From Pseudoalteromonas sp. T1lg23B (lineage in GTDB: Bacteria > Pseudomonadota > Gammaproteobacteria > Enterobacterales > Alteromonadaceae): a stretch of 64,000 nucleotides of DNA. This document shows positions 35,845 through 46,570 of the stretch, in pieces. The DNA is taken from positions 1,364,429 to 1,428,428 of the forward strand of contig NZ_PQBZ01000034.1 in assembly GCF_002964665.1 (NCBI RefSeq), in the 5' to 3' direction. A model generated the notes under the pieces. That model ran no database searches and was not told where the DNA came from. It worked only from the letters and a program-made list of their open reading frames with translations. How positions within the stretch are numbered: position 1 is the stretch's first letter; each line of letters opens with the position of its first letter. The position numbers and the translations under genes were made by a program.

Positions 35845-38418
35845 ATGGTTCACAATAACAAGAAAAAGTTGGCGGTGATCATCAGCCAAATTTTAGTTGG
35901 CTCACTGCTGTACACACCAGCTTATGCTGCGCAGCAAAACAATCAGCAACACGCAGATGCCAATAACGACGTCGAAGTAATTCAAGTTCGCGGGATCCGT
36001 GGTAGTGTGGTTCAGTCGCTCAACACAAAACGCTACTCGGACGCCATCGTTGATGCGGTCACCGCTGAAGACATTGGCAAATTTCCAGATCAAAACGTTG
36101 CCGAATCTTTGCAACGCATTACTGGTGTATCGATCACTCGCAGTTTCGGTGAGGGGGAACGAGTCAGTATCCGTGGTACTGGAGAGAGTCAAAACCGTAC
36201 GTTGCTAAACGGCCAAGCGGTTGGCTCCGCCGATTGGTGGACCAACTCCGCAGCGAGTCGTGGTTTTAACTACACTATGCTACCGTCTGAAATTATATCG
36301 GCTTTGGAAGTATACAAATCACCAGAAGCTGACATAGATGAAGGTTCAATTGGCGGGACTGTTATCGTAAGAACACGTAAACCTCTGAACTTAGAGGCAA
36401 ATAAAGTTGCAGGTGCCATAATAGCCCAACATAGCGAAGTTTCTGGTGAAACCGACCCGCAGCTTTCTGCCATGTATAACTTCAAAAATGAAGATGAATC
36501 GTTTGGTGCCCTCATCTCCGTAGTACGTCAGCAACGCAACCTGAGACGTGATGGTATTGAAGCATGGTCATGGACCTACCGAGATATCACCCTTGAGGAC
36601 GGTAGCGTTGTTGAAAATGTGTATAGTCCAGGTGGCGGTGGCTCCGCTATGTTCTCACAGGAGCGTGTCCGTACTGGCATTAATTTAGCGCTACAATACC
36701 GCCCGAACGAGAGTATGGATGTGACCTTTAATGCGCTAGACTCCACATTAGAGGCCGACAATGAAAACCAAAACTTCCTTTGGTTACCGGGTTATGGCGA
36801 CTCTCAATACACCGATATCAACGTAATAAGCCACCCTATCGTCGGGAAAATGGCAGTCGGTGGAACACTCGGTTTATCTCCCGATGGTAATAATATTCTT
36901 GATGAGACCAAAGTACGAAACTCAGAATTAAAAACCAAATCATATGATTTGAAAATTGAGCATCAAGGAGAGCTTTGGGAGTCTTCTTTACACCTAGGTT
37001 ACACTGAAGGTTCTGGCGGTTCTCAGGCCGATCGCTCGGTTGGCTGGGAAGGCAATTACGTACACAGCTTTGACGCTTCACAAGCAGAAGATATTAAAAC
37101 CAGCTATGGTGCAAACCCTAACGATGGTGAAAAGTGGCATCTCGGCTTTTTGCGTTACGATAGCAACGATGCCAAAGATGATGAGAGCTACTTTCAGGCT
37201 GATTTTAAACGCCCTATTGACGTAGCGATTTTCAACCAGATTAAAGTGGGCGTTAAATACCGAGATCACAGCCGTTTTAATACCAAACACACCACAGATA
37301 ACCGCACAGACCTAAATTGGAGTCTGGCAGACTATTCCATGGCAATGCCCAGTGACTATCTATCAGGCCTAGGTTCTGATGGTACAACGCGTAGCTACGC
37401 AATCACTGACGCCAATAAAATTCGCAAAGAGGGCGATGCATTGGGATGGAACTTCCGAGTGCTAAAAGCCAGTACTTTTGATATCAATGAAAAAATTACA
37501 GCAGCCTATATCAAAGCAAACCTAGATGCAGATGGGCTACGCGGCAACCTAGGTGTTAGATTGGTCAATACAACACAGACTTCATCAGCCTACGCTGGAG
37601 AGTCAGGTGCCGAAGTGTGGACCACCCAAGAGAAAGACTATTTCGATATACTGCCGAGTTTAAATTTGGCGATTGATCTCAGTGATGACTTGCTAATGAG
37701 ATTCTCTGCCGCAAGAGTCATGTCGCGTCCGGATTATGCCGATATGACCGCGTCAACATCGTACAACCTCGAAACGCAAACTGGTACAGGCGGTAATCCT
37801 GATATCGACCCATACCGCGCCACTCAATTTGATACTGGCATCGAGTGGTATTTTAGTGATGCTGGTTTATTCTCAGCAGTCATTTTTTATAAAGACATTC
37901 AGTCATTTATTGAAAGCCAGCCTGCACTTGAAACCCACGAGGGCAAAGAGATCCTTATCAGTCGCCCCATCAATGGTAAGGCTGGTCGTATTCAAGGCCT
38001 AGAGCTTGGGTATCAGCAAGAGCTGTATGAAGGTTTTGGCATTGCGGCAAACTACACTTACGTAGATGGTGAAGCAAAAGATGCACAAGGCAACGATATT
38101 ACCATTCCTGGTAACTCCGAGCATACCGTAAACTTAAGTTCATACTATGAAAACGAAGTTATCAGCGCACGCATCTCATACAATTATAGAACTGGCTATG
38201 ATACTGGCCGAGATTGGCCCGGTTACATGGATGATTACGGACAAGTAGATGCCAATGTCACCTATACCTACAGCGAGAATCTGGCGTTTGTTGTCGAAGC
38301 AATCAATTTAACAGATGAACATACCTTCAGTTACCAAGAAAAAGGTGTGGAACAGGCTTTAACAGGTGTCTATGCGGATGGACGACGCTTTAGCGCCGGT
38401 GTCAGGTTTAATTTCTAG
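35845..38418 (+). CDS. TonB-dependent receptor, Oar/TIGR01782 type
   Basis: An 857-residue outer-membrane receptor with a signal peptide ending at AYAAQQ. The plug contains VIQVRGIRGSVVQSL near the N-terminus (TonB box region), then DIGKFPDQNVAESLQRITGVS and the GERVSIRG block. These are typical of the TIGR01782 group of marine TonB receptors, often for glycans or amino acids. The barrel ends RRFSAGVRFNF. AAGGGG precedes the ATG. It begins a TonB block whose other members are a TonB-domain protein, a regulator and a paralogous but broken receptor at 42229. Ligand unknown. Confidence 0.92.
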   Translation: MVHNNKKKLAVIISQILVGSLLYTPAYAAQQNNQQHADANNDVEVIQVRGIRGSVVQSLNTKRYSDAIVDAVTAEDIGKFPDQNVAESLQRITGVSITRSFGEGERVSIRGTGESQNRTLLNGQAVGSADWWTNSAASRGFNYTMLPSEIISALEVYKSPEADIDEGSIGGTVIVRTRKPLNLEANKVAGAIIAQHSEVSGETDPQLSAMYNFKNEDESFGALISVVRQQRNLRRDGIEAWSWTYRDITLEDGSVVENVYSPGGGGSAMFSQERVRTGINLALQYRPNESMDVTFNALDSTLEADNENQNFLWLPGYGDSQYTDINVISHPIVGKMAVGGTLGLSPDGNNILDETKVRNSELKTKSYDLKIEHQGELWESSLHLGYTEGSGGSQADRSVGWEGNYVHSFDASQAEDIKTSYGANPNDGEKWHLGFLRYDSNDAKDDESYFQADFKRPIDVAIFNQIKVGVKYRDHSRFNTKHTTDNRTDLNWSLADYSMAMPSDYLSGLGSDGTTRSYAITDANKIRKEGDALGWNFRVLKASTFDINEKITAAYIKANLDADGLRGNLGVRLVNTTQTSSAYAGESGAEVWTTQEKDYFDILPSLNLAIDLSDDLLMRFSAARVMSRPDYADMTASTSYNLETQTGTGGNPDIDPYRATQFDTGIEWYFSDAGLFSAVIFYKDIQSFIESQPALETHEGKEILISRPINGKAGRIQGLELGYQQELYEGFGIAANYTYVDGEAKDAQGNDITIPGNSEHTVNLSSYYENEVISARISYNYRTGYDTGRDWPGYMDDYGQVDANVTYTYSENLAFVVEAINLTDEHTFSYQEKGVEQALTGVYADGRRFSAGVRFNF

Positions 38419-38520
38419 TCTTCGTAAGAAGTAATGAATGCGAACATGGATGTTCGTCAAACTCAAGTCGTACTACTGCTAACACAGGTTCGACTTTATC
38501 GACTCCCTGCCCGGAGTCTT

Positions 38521-38548
38521 AAAGCTGATAGCACTTGCTATCAGCTTT
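38521..38548 (+). terminator. Strong hairpin after the TonB receptor
   Basis: AAAGCTGATAGCA / TGCTATCAGCTTT, a perfect 13-base inverted repeat 103 bases past the receptor stop. The following bases are only partly T-rich. It may terminate or attenuate transcription into the next gene. Confidence 0.65.
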
Positions 38549-38701
38549 GTTCATTGTGTTATGAACGAAATTCGACTTTTTCATCTCGCTCGCTGAATAT
38601 TGGTCTGTGGATTATTTTAATTTCGCTTATATTGTGGTTAGATAACCAGTCAAGTCGAATAACGCATAACAACACAAGCCAAAGGGTGAGTAACAAATAA
38701 G

Positions 38702-40030
38702 ATGCATAGCAACCTCATTACCAGGCTTATTTTCTCATTCCTGCTTGGATGTAGTTGGCTCAGCAGAGCAGACCTCTATGACGCCACCCTTGCCTATCAA
38801 GAAGCTGATTATCAAAGTGCATTTACACAGTTTAATCACCTCGCACAACTTGGCAATGCAGACGCTATGTATAATCTAGGGGTCATGTATTTGTATGGGC
38901 AAGGCGTTGAAAAGAGCACAGCCGATGCTTTTACTTGGTTCTCACTGGCCCATGACTTTGGTATCCCAGAAGCACTGCAAACCGCGCAACTCGTGTTACA
39001 ACAAGCGAATGGCCACCATCGCTTAAAAGAAGCGATGCGCCTGCAAAAAGACAGCCTGACAAAGACTTATTTATTGGATTTAACATTATCTCAACTGGAA
39101 AAAAAAGAGACCGTTTCAGCTGTCAATAAAGTCGTCGATGCACTTCCAAAATATCCAGAAGAGGCAATCCGACAAGGCGTTGAAGGATGGGTGTGGCTGG
39201 AATTTGATATCGACAATAACGGTAAAGCCATCAATATTGAAGTGGTTGACAGTTACCCTAAGCATACCTTTACCGCAAGTCTGCTCAATGCTGTGGAAAA
39301 ATGGCGCTTCAGTAGCGCAAAAGCCAATCACTCACTTATTTACCACTTCGCCACTTACAAGGGCGAGCAATATCACGCCACTTTAAAACTGCAAAAAAAG
39401 GATTACGAGCAACAACTTATGCTCAATATTGATGCAGCTGAAAAAGGGGTTGCACAGGTGCAATACAATATTGCTAACTGGCTAAGTATGGAAGACTATA
39501 ATGCATATCAGCTATTGCGTTACCACTGGCGTACTGATGATCCCAGTAATCGCCTACTGCTCGCCGCCGCCAAGAATGATTACGAATTAGCACAATATCG
39601 ACTTGCAATACAGCTACTCAATAGAGACGAGAAAGAGTTAGCAACTCTTTGGCTGGAACATGCTGCAAAAACGATGAATATTGCGCGCTTTAGGCTGGCT
39701 ACGCTGTTATTACAAAATACGGATGAAGAAACAGCACTGATAAAAGCTTTGAATATGCTCGAACAGGCGGGCTATGCACAGCACCTGCGTGCTATTATTT
39801 TACTGACCAATACACACCTAAATACCACACAAAATCTTGAAAAAGCGCGCTACTGGGTTAATCAAGGGCTCGCGTTAGACGCCACTCACCCACAGTTGTT
39901 ATTACTACATGCCAAGCTGAGTTCCTCCAGCGCGCAAGCAAAACAGTTACTATCGAAAGCATTTCAGTCAGCAACGGAACGTGGCTGGAGCACAGCTGAA
40001 ATACAAGCTTTTGCACAGCAACTAAAATAG
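38702..40030 (+). CDS. Sel1/TPR protein with an internal TonB C-terminal domain
   Basis: A 442-residue exported protein. Signal sequence SFLLGC could be either a Sec signal or a weak lipobox (Cys17). One Sel1-type repeat (about 52-88, NADAMYNLGVMYLYGQGVEKS) comes first. A TonB C-terminal domain then occupies about 148-217, with ALPKYPEEAIRQGVEGWVWL and the usual VEKWRFSSA end. About 220 more residues of Sel1/TPR-like helices follow. Classical TonB has this domain at the very C-terminus after a Pro-rich spacer; here it is in the middle and no membrane anchor of that kind exists. It lies between two TonB receptors and probably assists them. Confidence 0.8.
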   Translation: MHSNLITRLIFSFLLGCSWLSRADLYDATLAYQEADYQSAFTQFNHLAQLGNADAMYNLGVMYLYGQGVEKSTADAFTWFSLAHDFGIPEALQTAQLVLQQANGHHRLKEAMRLQKDSLTKTYLLDLTLSQLEKKETVSAVNKVVDALPKYPEEAIRQGVEGWVWLEFDIDNNGKAINIEVVDSYPKHTFTASLLNAVEKWRFSSAKANHSLIYHFATYKGEQYHATLKLQKKDYEQQLMLNIDAAEKGVAQVQYNIANWLSMEDYNAYQLLRYHWRTDDPSNRLLLAAAKNDYELAQYRLAIQLLNRDEKELATLWLEHAAKTMNIARFRLATLLLQNTDEETALIKALNMLEQAGYAQHLRAIILLTNTHLNTTQNLEKARYWVNQGLALDATHPQLLLLHAKLSSSSAQAKQLLSKAFQSATERGWSTAEIQAFAQQLK

Positions 40031-40034
40031 CCGC

Positions 40035-42131
40035 TTACTGCTGTTCAAGTAACACAATGTCGCTTTCGTAATTATTGATTCGATTAAATATGACTTTACT
40101 ACCATCAAAACTCGACAACACTTGTAATTCTTTTATATCCGCGTACAAATGCAAGCCTACAGCCTGTATTTCTTGTACCGTTCCAGTGCTGTTCAGGTAA
40201 CGATAAAGCACCAATTGGTGCCCTCTTTTTAATATAAAATATATGCCATCTTGATATACCGCGCTCTGATACAGAGAAAGTGATACTCTTAACTGCTCCA
40301 CATCAAACATATTGGCCAGTGTCGCGATTAAAAAGTCTTGCACCTGAGATTGATAATCCACAAAGCTCGAATTTTTTACTACCAATGGCAATTCACTTAC
40401 ATCGCTAGTGAGTGCTTGCTCGCTACGACCTTGGGATATATCAAATTGCCAGTCCTGCCAGTTAGCATCATCAGACAATTTGGCTTGATACTGCAAATTA
40501 CGACTATCATCTGACCAACGAAGGCTGGCAATATCTGAAAAGTTATCAATGATTTTTTTTACTTCTTTGCTAAAAGAACTCACTAAATACACTTTATTGG
40601 ATTTTGACAATACCGCTAAATATTCACTACTTGGCGACAGTAGCAATAAAATCGGAGTTTCCCCTTGGGGCATGGTCCCCAATAAACTTGAGGTCGGTCG
40701 GTAAGCATATTTGTGCCACAGCTCATATTTGCTAACCCCTTCATTTTTGGCTGCGATAGATGCGTACACAAAATGTAAGCCGTCTTGCGAGAGTGTTGCC
40801 AATAAGTCCATCCGAGACGGAGACGTCAGCTGAATTTGTTTACTTTTATTTGCGTCGTTCAGTTCTAACTGGTAATAGTTAATTTCCGCCACGCCCTCTG
40901 TATGAGCAGATACCTCTGCATTGGCGTGCAGGTCTATTTCGGTAATTGACCCAAAACTGGCATAAAGTAATTGCCTACTCGCCCCTTGTACTTTCTCAAT
41001 TTCATTCGCAGCCAGTAGCATTGAGCCGGGTTCATCCCCATGGCTGAATGAGGCATAGGTTTTATCTGCAACTTGAGTAATGGTTCGTTCAATATTTGCC
41101 AACTCTGCGAGATTGGCCTGAAACACCCCGTGTTCTTTGATCTGATAAAGCAAAGAATGCAGCTTCACGTGATAGTGAGTCACATCTCTGATAGGCAGTG
41201 CTGTTTTACTGGCAACCTTAGGCGCTCTACCATCAAAAGTTACATGTAACGACTGTAAATAAGCCCCATCTTTGTCCCATACCTTAGTGATAAATTGATT
41301 GCTGCTGTAGGGCAACCATGGCGCAGAGTCTTGGGCACTATTACAGGTATCTAAAACCGTATCCCGTGCCAAACGCCACATCTCTACTGGCCCCTTCACA
41401 TCCAGCGCACGTATTTCACAAGAAACTGGATCGGAGCGTGAATAAATCAACCAATTACCATCTGCTGACCAACTCGCCGACTCCTCGCTATAACCACTGC
41501 TTTTTATGGTATGTGTTGTTTTAGTTTCCAAGTCATATACAGCTAAGTCAAACTGATCCGCGCCATCAGCCAAATAGCTGTACACCAGATATTTACCATT
41601 GGGTGAAAAGCGAATGAATAACTCAGCACCTGGGGCTGAGGTGATCCTCGTAGTATTGAGCTGTTGAGGCGCAACTTCTTGTTGCCAATAGTGGCTAATC
41701 GTAAATCCAGCAGATGCAATGATAGCCCCAGTCAGAAATCCCGACAGTGCAAATTGTACACCTCGACCTCGAGATACTTCCTCAATTTGCTCAAACAGTG
41801 TTGGTGCCTTTTCAACGTGCGCAATACATTGATAACCAAGACGCGGGACTGTTTTGATAATTTTAGGTTCAGCCGGACTATCGTCCAAAAGTCTACGCAA
41901 CTGAGCCACCAGCTGGCTCACCGAGTTGTCACTCACTATAGTGCCAGGCCAAAGGGTATTGAGGATTAGTTCTCGTGTTACCACCTCGCCATGATTGATA
42001 ATCAACAGGCGCAATAAAGCGGCATGTTTCGCTTCGATGCTTCTCCAAGATCCTTTCACCTGCACAGACAAGTTGCCCAGATCGACCAGTATCTCATTGA
42101 TTAAAAAACGTTTATTCAGATTTTCAAGCAT
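40035..42131 (-). CDS. ToxR/CadC-like transmembrane regulator with beta-propeller-like sensor
   Basis: A 698-residue regulator. Residues about 8-105 form an OmpR-type winged helix (LLIINHGEVVTRELILNTLW, then VSQLVAQLRRLLDD and TVPRLGYQC). One membrane helix spans about 126-148. The rest, about 550 residues, is a periplasmic domain with repeated beta-strand blades (FIRFSPNGKYLVYSY, WSADGNWLIYSR) like TolB/WD40 propellers. Such proteins sense a periplasmic signal and act on nearby promoters. It is divergent from the paralogous receptor at 42229 and ends 4 bases from the TonB-domain gene. Heptamer repeats with 11-base phasing lie in its promoter. Confidence 0.85.
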   Translation of the reverse strand: MLENLNKRFLINEILVDLGNLSVQVKGSWRSIEAKHAALLRLLIINHGEVVTRELILNTLWPGTIVSDNSVSQLVAQLRRLLDDSPAEPKIIKTVPRLGYQCIAHVEKAPTLFEQIEEVSRGRGVQFALSGFLTGAIIASAGFTISHYWQQEVAPQQLNTTRITSAPGAELFIRFSPNGKYLVYSYLADGADQFDLAVYDLETKTTHTIKSSGYSEESASWSADGNWLIYSRSDPVSCEIRALDVKGPVEMWRLARDTVLDTCNSAQDSAPWLPYSSNQFITKVWDKDGAYLQSLHVTFDGRAPKVASKTALPIRDVTHYHVKLHSLLYQIKEHGVFQANLAELANIERTITQVADKTYASFSHGDEPGSMLLAANEIEKVQGASRQLLYASFGSITEIDLHANAEVSAHTEGVAEINYYQLELNDANKSKQIQLTSPSRMDLLATLSQDGLHFVYASIAAKNEGVSKYELWHKYAYRPTSSLLGTMPQGETPILLLLSPSSEYLAVLSKSNKVYLVSSFSKEVKKIIDNFSDIASLRWSDDSRNLQYQAKLSDDANWQDWQFDISQGRSEQALTSDVSELPLVVKNSSFVDYQSQVQDFLIATLANMFDVEQLRVSLSLYQSAVYQDGIYFILKRGHQLVLYRYLNSTGTVQEIQAVGLHLYADIKELQVLSSFDGSKVIFNRINNYESDIVLLEQQ

Positions 42132-42164
42132 TCGCTAAAAATATTGTAAAACTATGGTTCGGCT

Positions 42165-42215
42165 CGTAATAAAAGCGTATTATGAAAAGCAACAAACAAT
42201 AACTTACTCGTATTA
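42165..42215. promoter_or_regulatory. Phased CGTAWTA repeats, candidate operator
   Basis: CGTAATA (42165), CGTATTA (42176) and CGTATTA (42209) are direct repeats separated by 11 and 33 bases. OmpR/PhoB-type winged helices bind tandem direct repeats about 11 bases apart, so these suit the adjacent regulator. Confidence 0.5.
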
Positions 42216-42228
42216 CAAGTTGAGCACA

Positions 42229-44828
42229 ATGTCAGATACTCTCTTATTAACAGCGTCTTGCAGCGCACTTTTTATTGCAGGTTCTAGTTATGCGACAGAG
42301 CAAAATCCGACAGTCGAAAATTCAATTGAACGCATTGAAATTCGTGCCTTTCATGACAGCGTTGTCAAGTCTCTCAGTAATAAACGCCACAATCAACAAG
42401 TTTCAGACACAATCAATGCACAAGATATCGGTAAGTTTCCAGATAAAAATGTCGCAGAAGCACTTCAGCGTATCACAGGTATTTCTCTTTCTCGCGCACA
42501 AGGGGAAGGTGAAAGAATAGGTGTCAGAGGCACCACTCCGGAACAAAACAGAACGTATTTGAACGGCCAATATCTCGCCTCCGCAGATTGGTGGATTTCG
42601 AGTCAACCCAGTCGAGGGTTTAACTTCACCTTACTCCCCAGTGAAATAGTCTCTACCTTAGAGGTATTTAAAACACCACAGGCTTCCCAAGATGAAGGCT
42701 CGTTAGGCGGTGCAATCAATATAAAAACTCGTGATCCTTTACTGACACCCGCAGGGTACAGCATGGTTACAGCGCAACTACAATACAGTGATTTGAGCGA
42801 TAAGCTCGACCCCCAACTGAGTGCGATTTACAACTACCACAGTGATAGTGGCGATTACGCTGTTTTATTTACTGCCACCAGACGCGATCGCAGTTTAAGG
42901 CGCGATGGCCTGGAATCATGGGGCTGGCATGAGCGTACTTTGTATCAGGGTAATGACAATAACTGGTTTGCTACCCCACAAAGCCAACACGATACAGCAA
43001 AAACCATGTGGTTCCCCGGAGGGGGAGGCTCAGCCGTATTTCAACAAAAAAGAGAGTTACAGGCTTATACAATTAATACCGCCGTGCAACTTTCGCCACG
43101 TTGGAGGCTCAATGGCCACTTACTATATTCTCACCTAGATGCAGACAATAATAACCAGAACTTTTTGTGGCAAAGCGCAAAATCAGTAGGGTTAGGTGGT
43201 GCTGTTCAAGATTTAAAGATCATAGACAACACACTTGTTAGTGCACAGTATTTACCCGTATCAGGTCCATTCAATACCAGTATGGAGGCGATTTGGCGAG
43301 ATTCACAGCTTAGCACCTATAGCGCGCATGTTGATTTGGCCTACGATGGGATTTTTTGGTTCACTCAATTGCAATTCGGCGTTAGCCATGGCTCAGGGGG
43401 AACCAAAGAAGATATCACGGCTCAGTTTTCCGCTAATACACATTTTAGTGTCGATACTTCGAACGGAAGAAATATTATTGCCAACTACACCACCTCACCG
43501 TTGGACGCCGCCAACTGGTTTCTCACTGAAGCAAGAAATGATAGCCAAAATGGTGAAGATAAAGCTTGGTTTACCCAACTCGATTTCACTCATGAGGTAG
43601 ATTTTAAAATTGTTGATGGCATCAAGTTCGGACTAAAATTTAAGGATCACCAACGTGACTTTTTACGTTACCGTTCTACTTCAGGTGGGCTTGATGGCCT
43701 TGCAGGTCAACTCGATACCACATTAGCAGATTACCCTAGCGAATTTGTAGATGACTTTTTAACCGACGTGGGGAACTCTAACACCTTAAAGCGATACAGT
43801 TTTGCAGATATCCATGCGTTAGCTGAGGATTTTAACCGCCTCGATTTTCGCCAAGAAATTGAAAAAGCCAGTCGATTTCATATCATTGAGCAAACACTTG
43901 CGGGCTATGGTCAACTGCAATTGGCCACTAGACACTTTAATGCGAATATAGGTGTTCGAATTGTTAAGACGTTTCAGGACTCCGGTGCATACAAACGCGT
44001 CGCCTCTCCCATCGAGGCGCCTGACAGTTATATATGGCATGAAGAAACCAGAGATTACACGGATATACTGCCAAGCATTAATCTCAAGGTAGATTTGAAT
44101 GAGGAACTTGTCGGTCGGTTTTCCGTCGCACGAGTTATGTCTCGGGCTCAGTTTCATCATCTTATGCCATCGACTAATTACAATGTCACACAAGCGCAGG
44201 GACAAGGAGCAATGCCAATTTAGACCCGTATCGCGCAGCTCAATTTGATGCCAGTTTAGAGTGGTATTTTGACGACGCAGGACTTGCATCCATAGCCATC
44301 TTCAATAAAGACGTAGAATCTTTCATAGAATTTGATCGCAAACTGGAGTACCACGAAGACATTTTAATGTCGATTGATAGACCAAGTAATGGCGCAGGTG
44401 GCAGTATTCGCGGTTTGGAGTTGAGTTATCAACAAACTTTGGCCTATGGCTTCGGTATCATCGCAAATTACACCTTTGTTGATGGCGAACGAGATAATAT
44501 CGACCACCACTTAAAAAACAAAGTGCCCGGCACCTCAAAGCACAGTGCCAACCTGACCGCTTACTACGAAAACAACCAGTTTAGCACTCGGCTAAGTTAT
44601 AACTATCGAACTCAGTTTGCTACTGGGGTCGGTGAAACCATCATGGATAACTACGGTCAGTTAGACGCGAGTCTTACAATTAAGCTGAGTCACGCTCTTG
44701 ACGCACAATTTGAATTTATCAACTGGGCTGATGAGCACATATACACCTTTGATCGCAATGAGTTTGCCCCGACAGGTGTGTATGTTAATGGCAGACGCTA
44801 TTATGCGGGGCTAAGGTATCAGTTTTAA
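42229..44828 (+). pseudogene. TonB-dependent receptor, frameshifted
   Basis: A paralogue of the receptor at 35845, sharing DIGKFPDKNVAEALQRITG and GERIGVRG. Reading frame 1 stops at 44223 after QAQGQGAMPI. The other frame continues at once with NLDPYRAAQFDASLEWYFDD, matching the paralogue's DIDPYRATQFDTGIEWYF, and runs to a normal barrel end RRYYAGLRYQF at 44828. A single missing G near 44206 (GG for GGG) explains the break. The ATG 42229 is used because 42154-42228 lies in the promoter shared with the divergent regulator. It is either a recently dead gene or a base-calling error. Confidence 0.82.
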
Positions 44829-44970
44829 GTTTGTTTACGTTTACCAGCCACTCTGAACAATCAACAAGCAACTAAATATAATTGCAAATAACATAGCAAC
44901 CATATTTAATTGCATACGACAGGGCAATGAAATATAGTTGTATGAGAATCATAATTATGAGCAAAAATAT

Positions 44971-45594
44971 ATGATAGCGGTGCTAACCGGTGATCTCGTC
45001 AACTCCAGTAAAATGAGCGCGAACACTTATGCAGAGGCAATATCAATATTGAAAAACACCATGATTCTTGCCAATGAACGATATGGTGCTAAAGGTGAAA
45101 TATATAGAGGCGATGAATTTCAAATTCAGTTCCCCAATCCCATTCACGCCATAGAGTGTACACTGTTACTCAAATTGGCTTTGCACTGTGCACCTCAAAC
45201 CGATAAGCCTCTTTTATGTACACTGTCTTTGGCATATGGTGAGCAAGCACTACAGAGCGACAACCCCACGACATCAACAGGCCCAGTTTTTATCGAGTCA
45301 GGCAGAGGCCTAAACAAAACCCCACGTGGTGAGCTTACTATTCGCTTAGCGGGCAACGTGAGTGAAGAAATGCAATTGCTAACAGGATTTTTAAGTCATC
45401 AATTAAATAAGATGACCAAAACCCAAGCTGAGCTATTATACACTTACATAATAAATGACTTTTCAGATCATCAAAAAATTGCTGAAATAACAAAAACGTC
45501 GCGACAGAATATTAGTAATCGACTTAGCAGTATTGGAGCAACCTTGATACGCGACTACATTGGTGTCGTAAACCAAAGAGTTACAATAGCTTAA
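44971..45594 (+). CDS. SatD-family protein
   Basis: About 207 residues. MIAVLTGDLVNSSKM at the start and the YRGDEFQI segment match the SatD family (PF16264), which keeps an N-terminal fold and often a C-terminal helix-turn-helix; here DHQKIAEITKTSRQNISNRLSSIG looks like such an HTH. The frame also opens at a TTG at 44938, but nothing supports it more than the ATG. The DUF3307 gene follows after 10 bases, a pairing that recurs in many bacteria. Its job is not established; an autoregulator or sensor is my inference. Confidence 0.7.
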   Translation: MIAVLTGDLVNSSKMSANTYAEAISILKNTMILANERYGAKGEIYRGDEFQIQFPNPIHAIECTLLLKLALHCAPQTDKPLLCTLSLAYGEQALQSDNPTTSTGPVFIESGRGLNKTPRGELTIRLAGNVSEEMQLLTGFLSHQLNKMTKTQAELLYTYIINDFSDHQKIAEITKTSRQNISNRLSSIGATLIRDYIGVVNQRVTIA

Positions 45595-45604
45595 GGAAAA
45601 GAAC

Positions 45605-46387
45605 ATGGATCTACTACTGCTGCTCATTGGCGCACATTTTGTTGGTGACTTTTATCTACAACCAACAGCGTGGGTGAAATGCCGAAATACTCGGCATTTA
45701 AAATCACCGGGTTTGTGGAAACACTTTTTGGTTCACCTTGTTCTCTACTCATTGGTTTTCTTGCTGATGGAGTTTTCCTTTTGGCAATCAAGTAAGACGG
45801 TCATGCTCCTTGCTGTTTCACATTTAGCCATGGATTACGTTAAGTCTCACTTGAGCAATAGCTTGCGTCCCTTTTTACTCGACCAAGCGGTACACCTTTT
45901 CATTATCTGTTTGGTCTGGATATATTTATCTGGATTTTCAATGGCGCAAGTTAAGCTTTTTCTCAGTGACTTTATCACCGCCAAAAATATTGTCATCGCG
46001 CTTGCCTATTTACTAGTATGCAAACCCGCTTCGATACTGATTGCATTAGCTTTGAAAAAACATACCGATTGTTTAACAGCCCCAAACCGACAAAACGAAA
46101 GACCAAACAACCCCGCCGGCACTGAACCCATCAATGTTGGCTTAATCTCAGCAGGTGCGTGGATTGGCTACATGGAACGTTGTTTAGCGATTTCCTTTAT
46201 TTTTATGGGGCAATTTGCAGGCATTGGCTTTTTAGTGGCGGCGAAAACAATTTTCAGGTTTGGCGATTTAACCAAAAATCAAGATATGAAGCTGACGGAA
46301 TACGTAATGCTAGGCACCCTGTTTAGTTACGCGATAGCGCTATTCGTTGGTTGGCATGCACTGCGGTTATATCAGCTATTTCCTTGA
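45605..46387 (+). CDS. DUF3307 membrane protein
   Basis: A 260-residue protein with about seven hydrophobic helices. It opens with LLLLLIGAHFVGDFYLQPTAWV, the family's conserved H-x-x-x-D-F-x-x-Q start, and has a second H..DY pair in SHLAMDYVKSH. The C-terminal half adds a GAWIGYMERCLAISF segment. AAGGAAAAGA precedes the ATG. It is translationally coupled with the SatD gene, 10 bases upstream. Function unknown; the conserved His/Asp residues suggest metal binding or transport. Confidence 0.8.
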   Translation: MDLLLLLIGAHFVGDFYLQPTAWVKCRNTRHLKSPGLWKHFLVHLVLYSLVFLLMEFSFWQSSKTVMLLAVSHLAMDYVKSHLSNSLRPFLLDQAVHLFIICLVWIYLSGFSMAQVKLFLSDFITAKNIVIALAYLLVCKPASILIALALKKHTDCLTAPNRQNERPNNPAGTEPINVGLISAGAWIGYMERCLAISFIFMGQFAGIGFLVAAKTIFRFGDLTKNQDMKLTEYVMLGTLFSYAIALFVGWHALRLYQLFP

Positions 46388-46570
46388 TTTTCCATAACCA
46401 TACTCGATGAGAGCACTTCTACAATACCGTGCCATTAGATAACTTATGTAACAATTTTAAGTGCCAAATTAATTGGTCTCATCTCACCGCCATTGCTACA
46501 TTAATTCATTGAAAATATCGAGTTTAAGCATATTTTGACACAGAAAAACTATAAATAATAAGGCGATACT

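Noticed and set aside
38434-38700. 88-residue frame between the TonB receptor and Sel1/TonB genes
   Set aside because: It runs through a strong 13-base inverted repeat that looks like a terminator, has no ribosome site, and ends just before the next ATG. Only its C-terminal hydrophobic stretch is suggestive.
42154-42228. Upstream extension of the TonB receptor paralogue
   Set aside because: It would have no signal peptide at its start and occupies the divergent promoter with the phased repeats.
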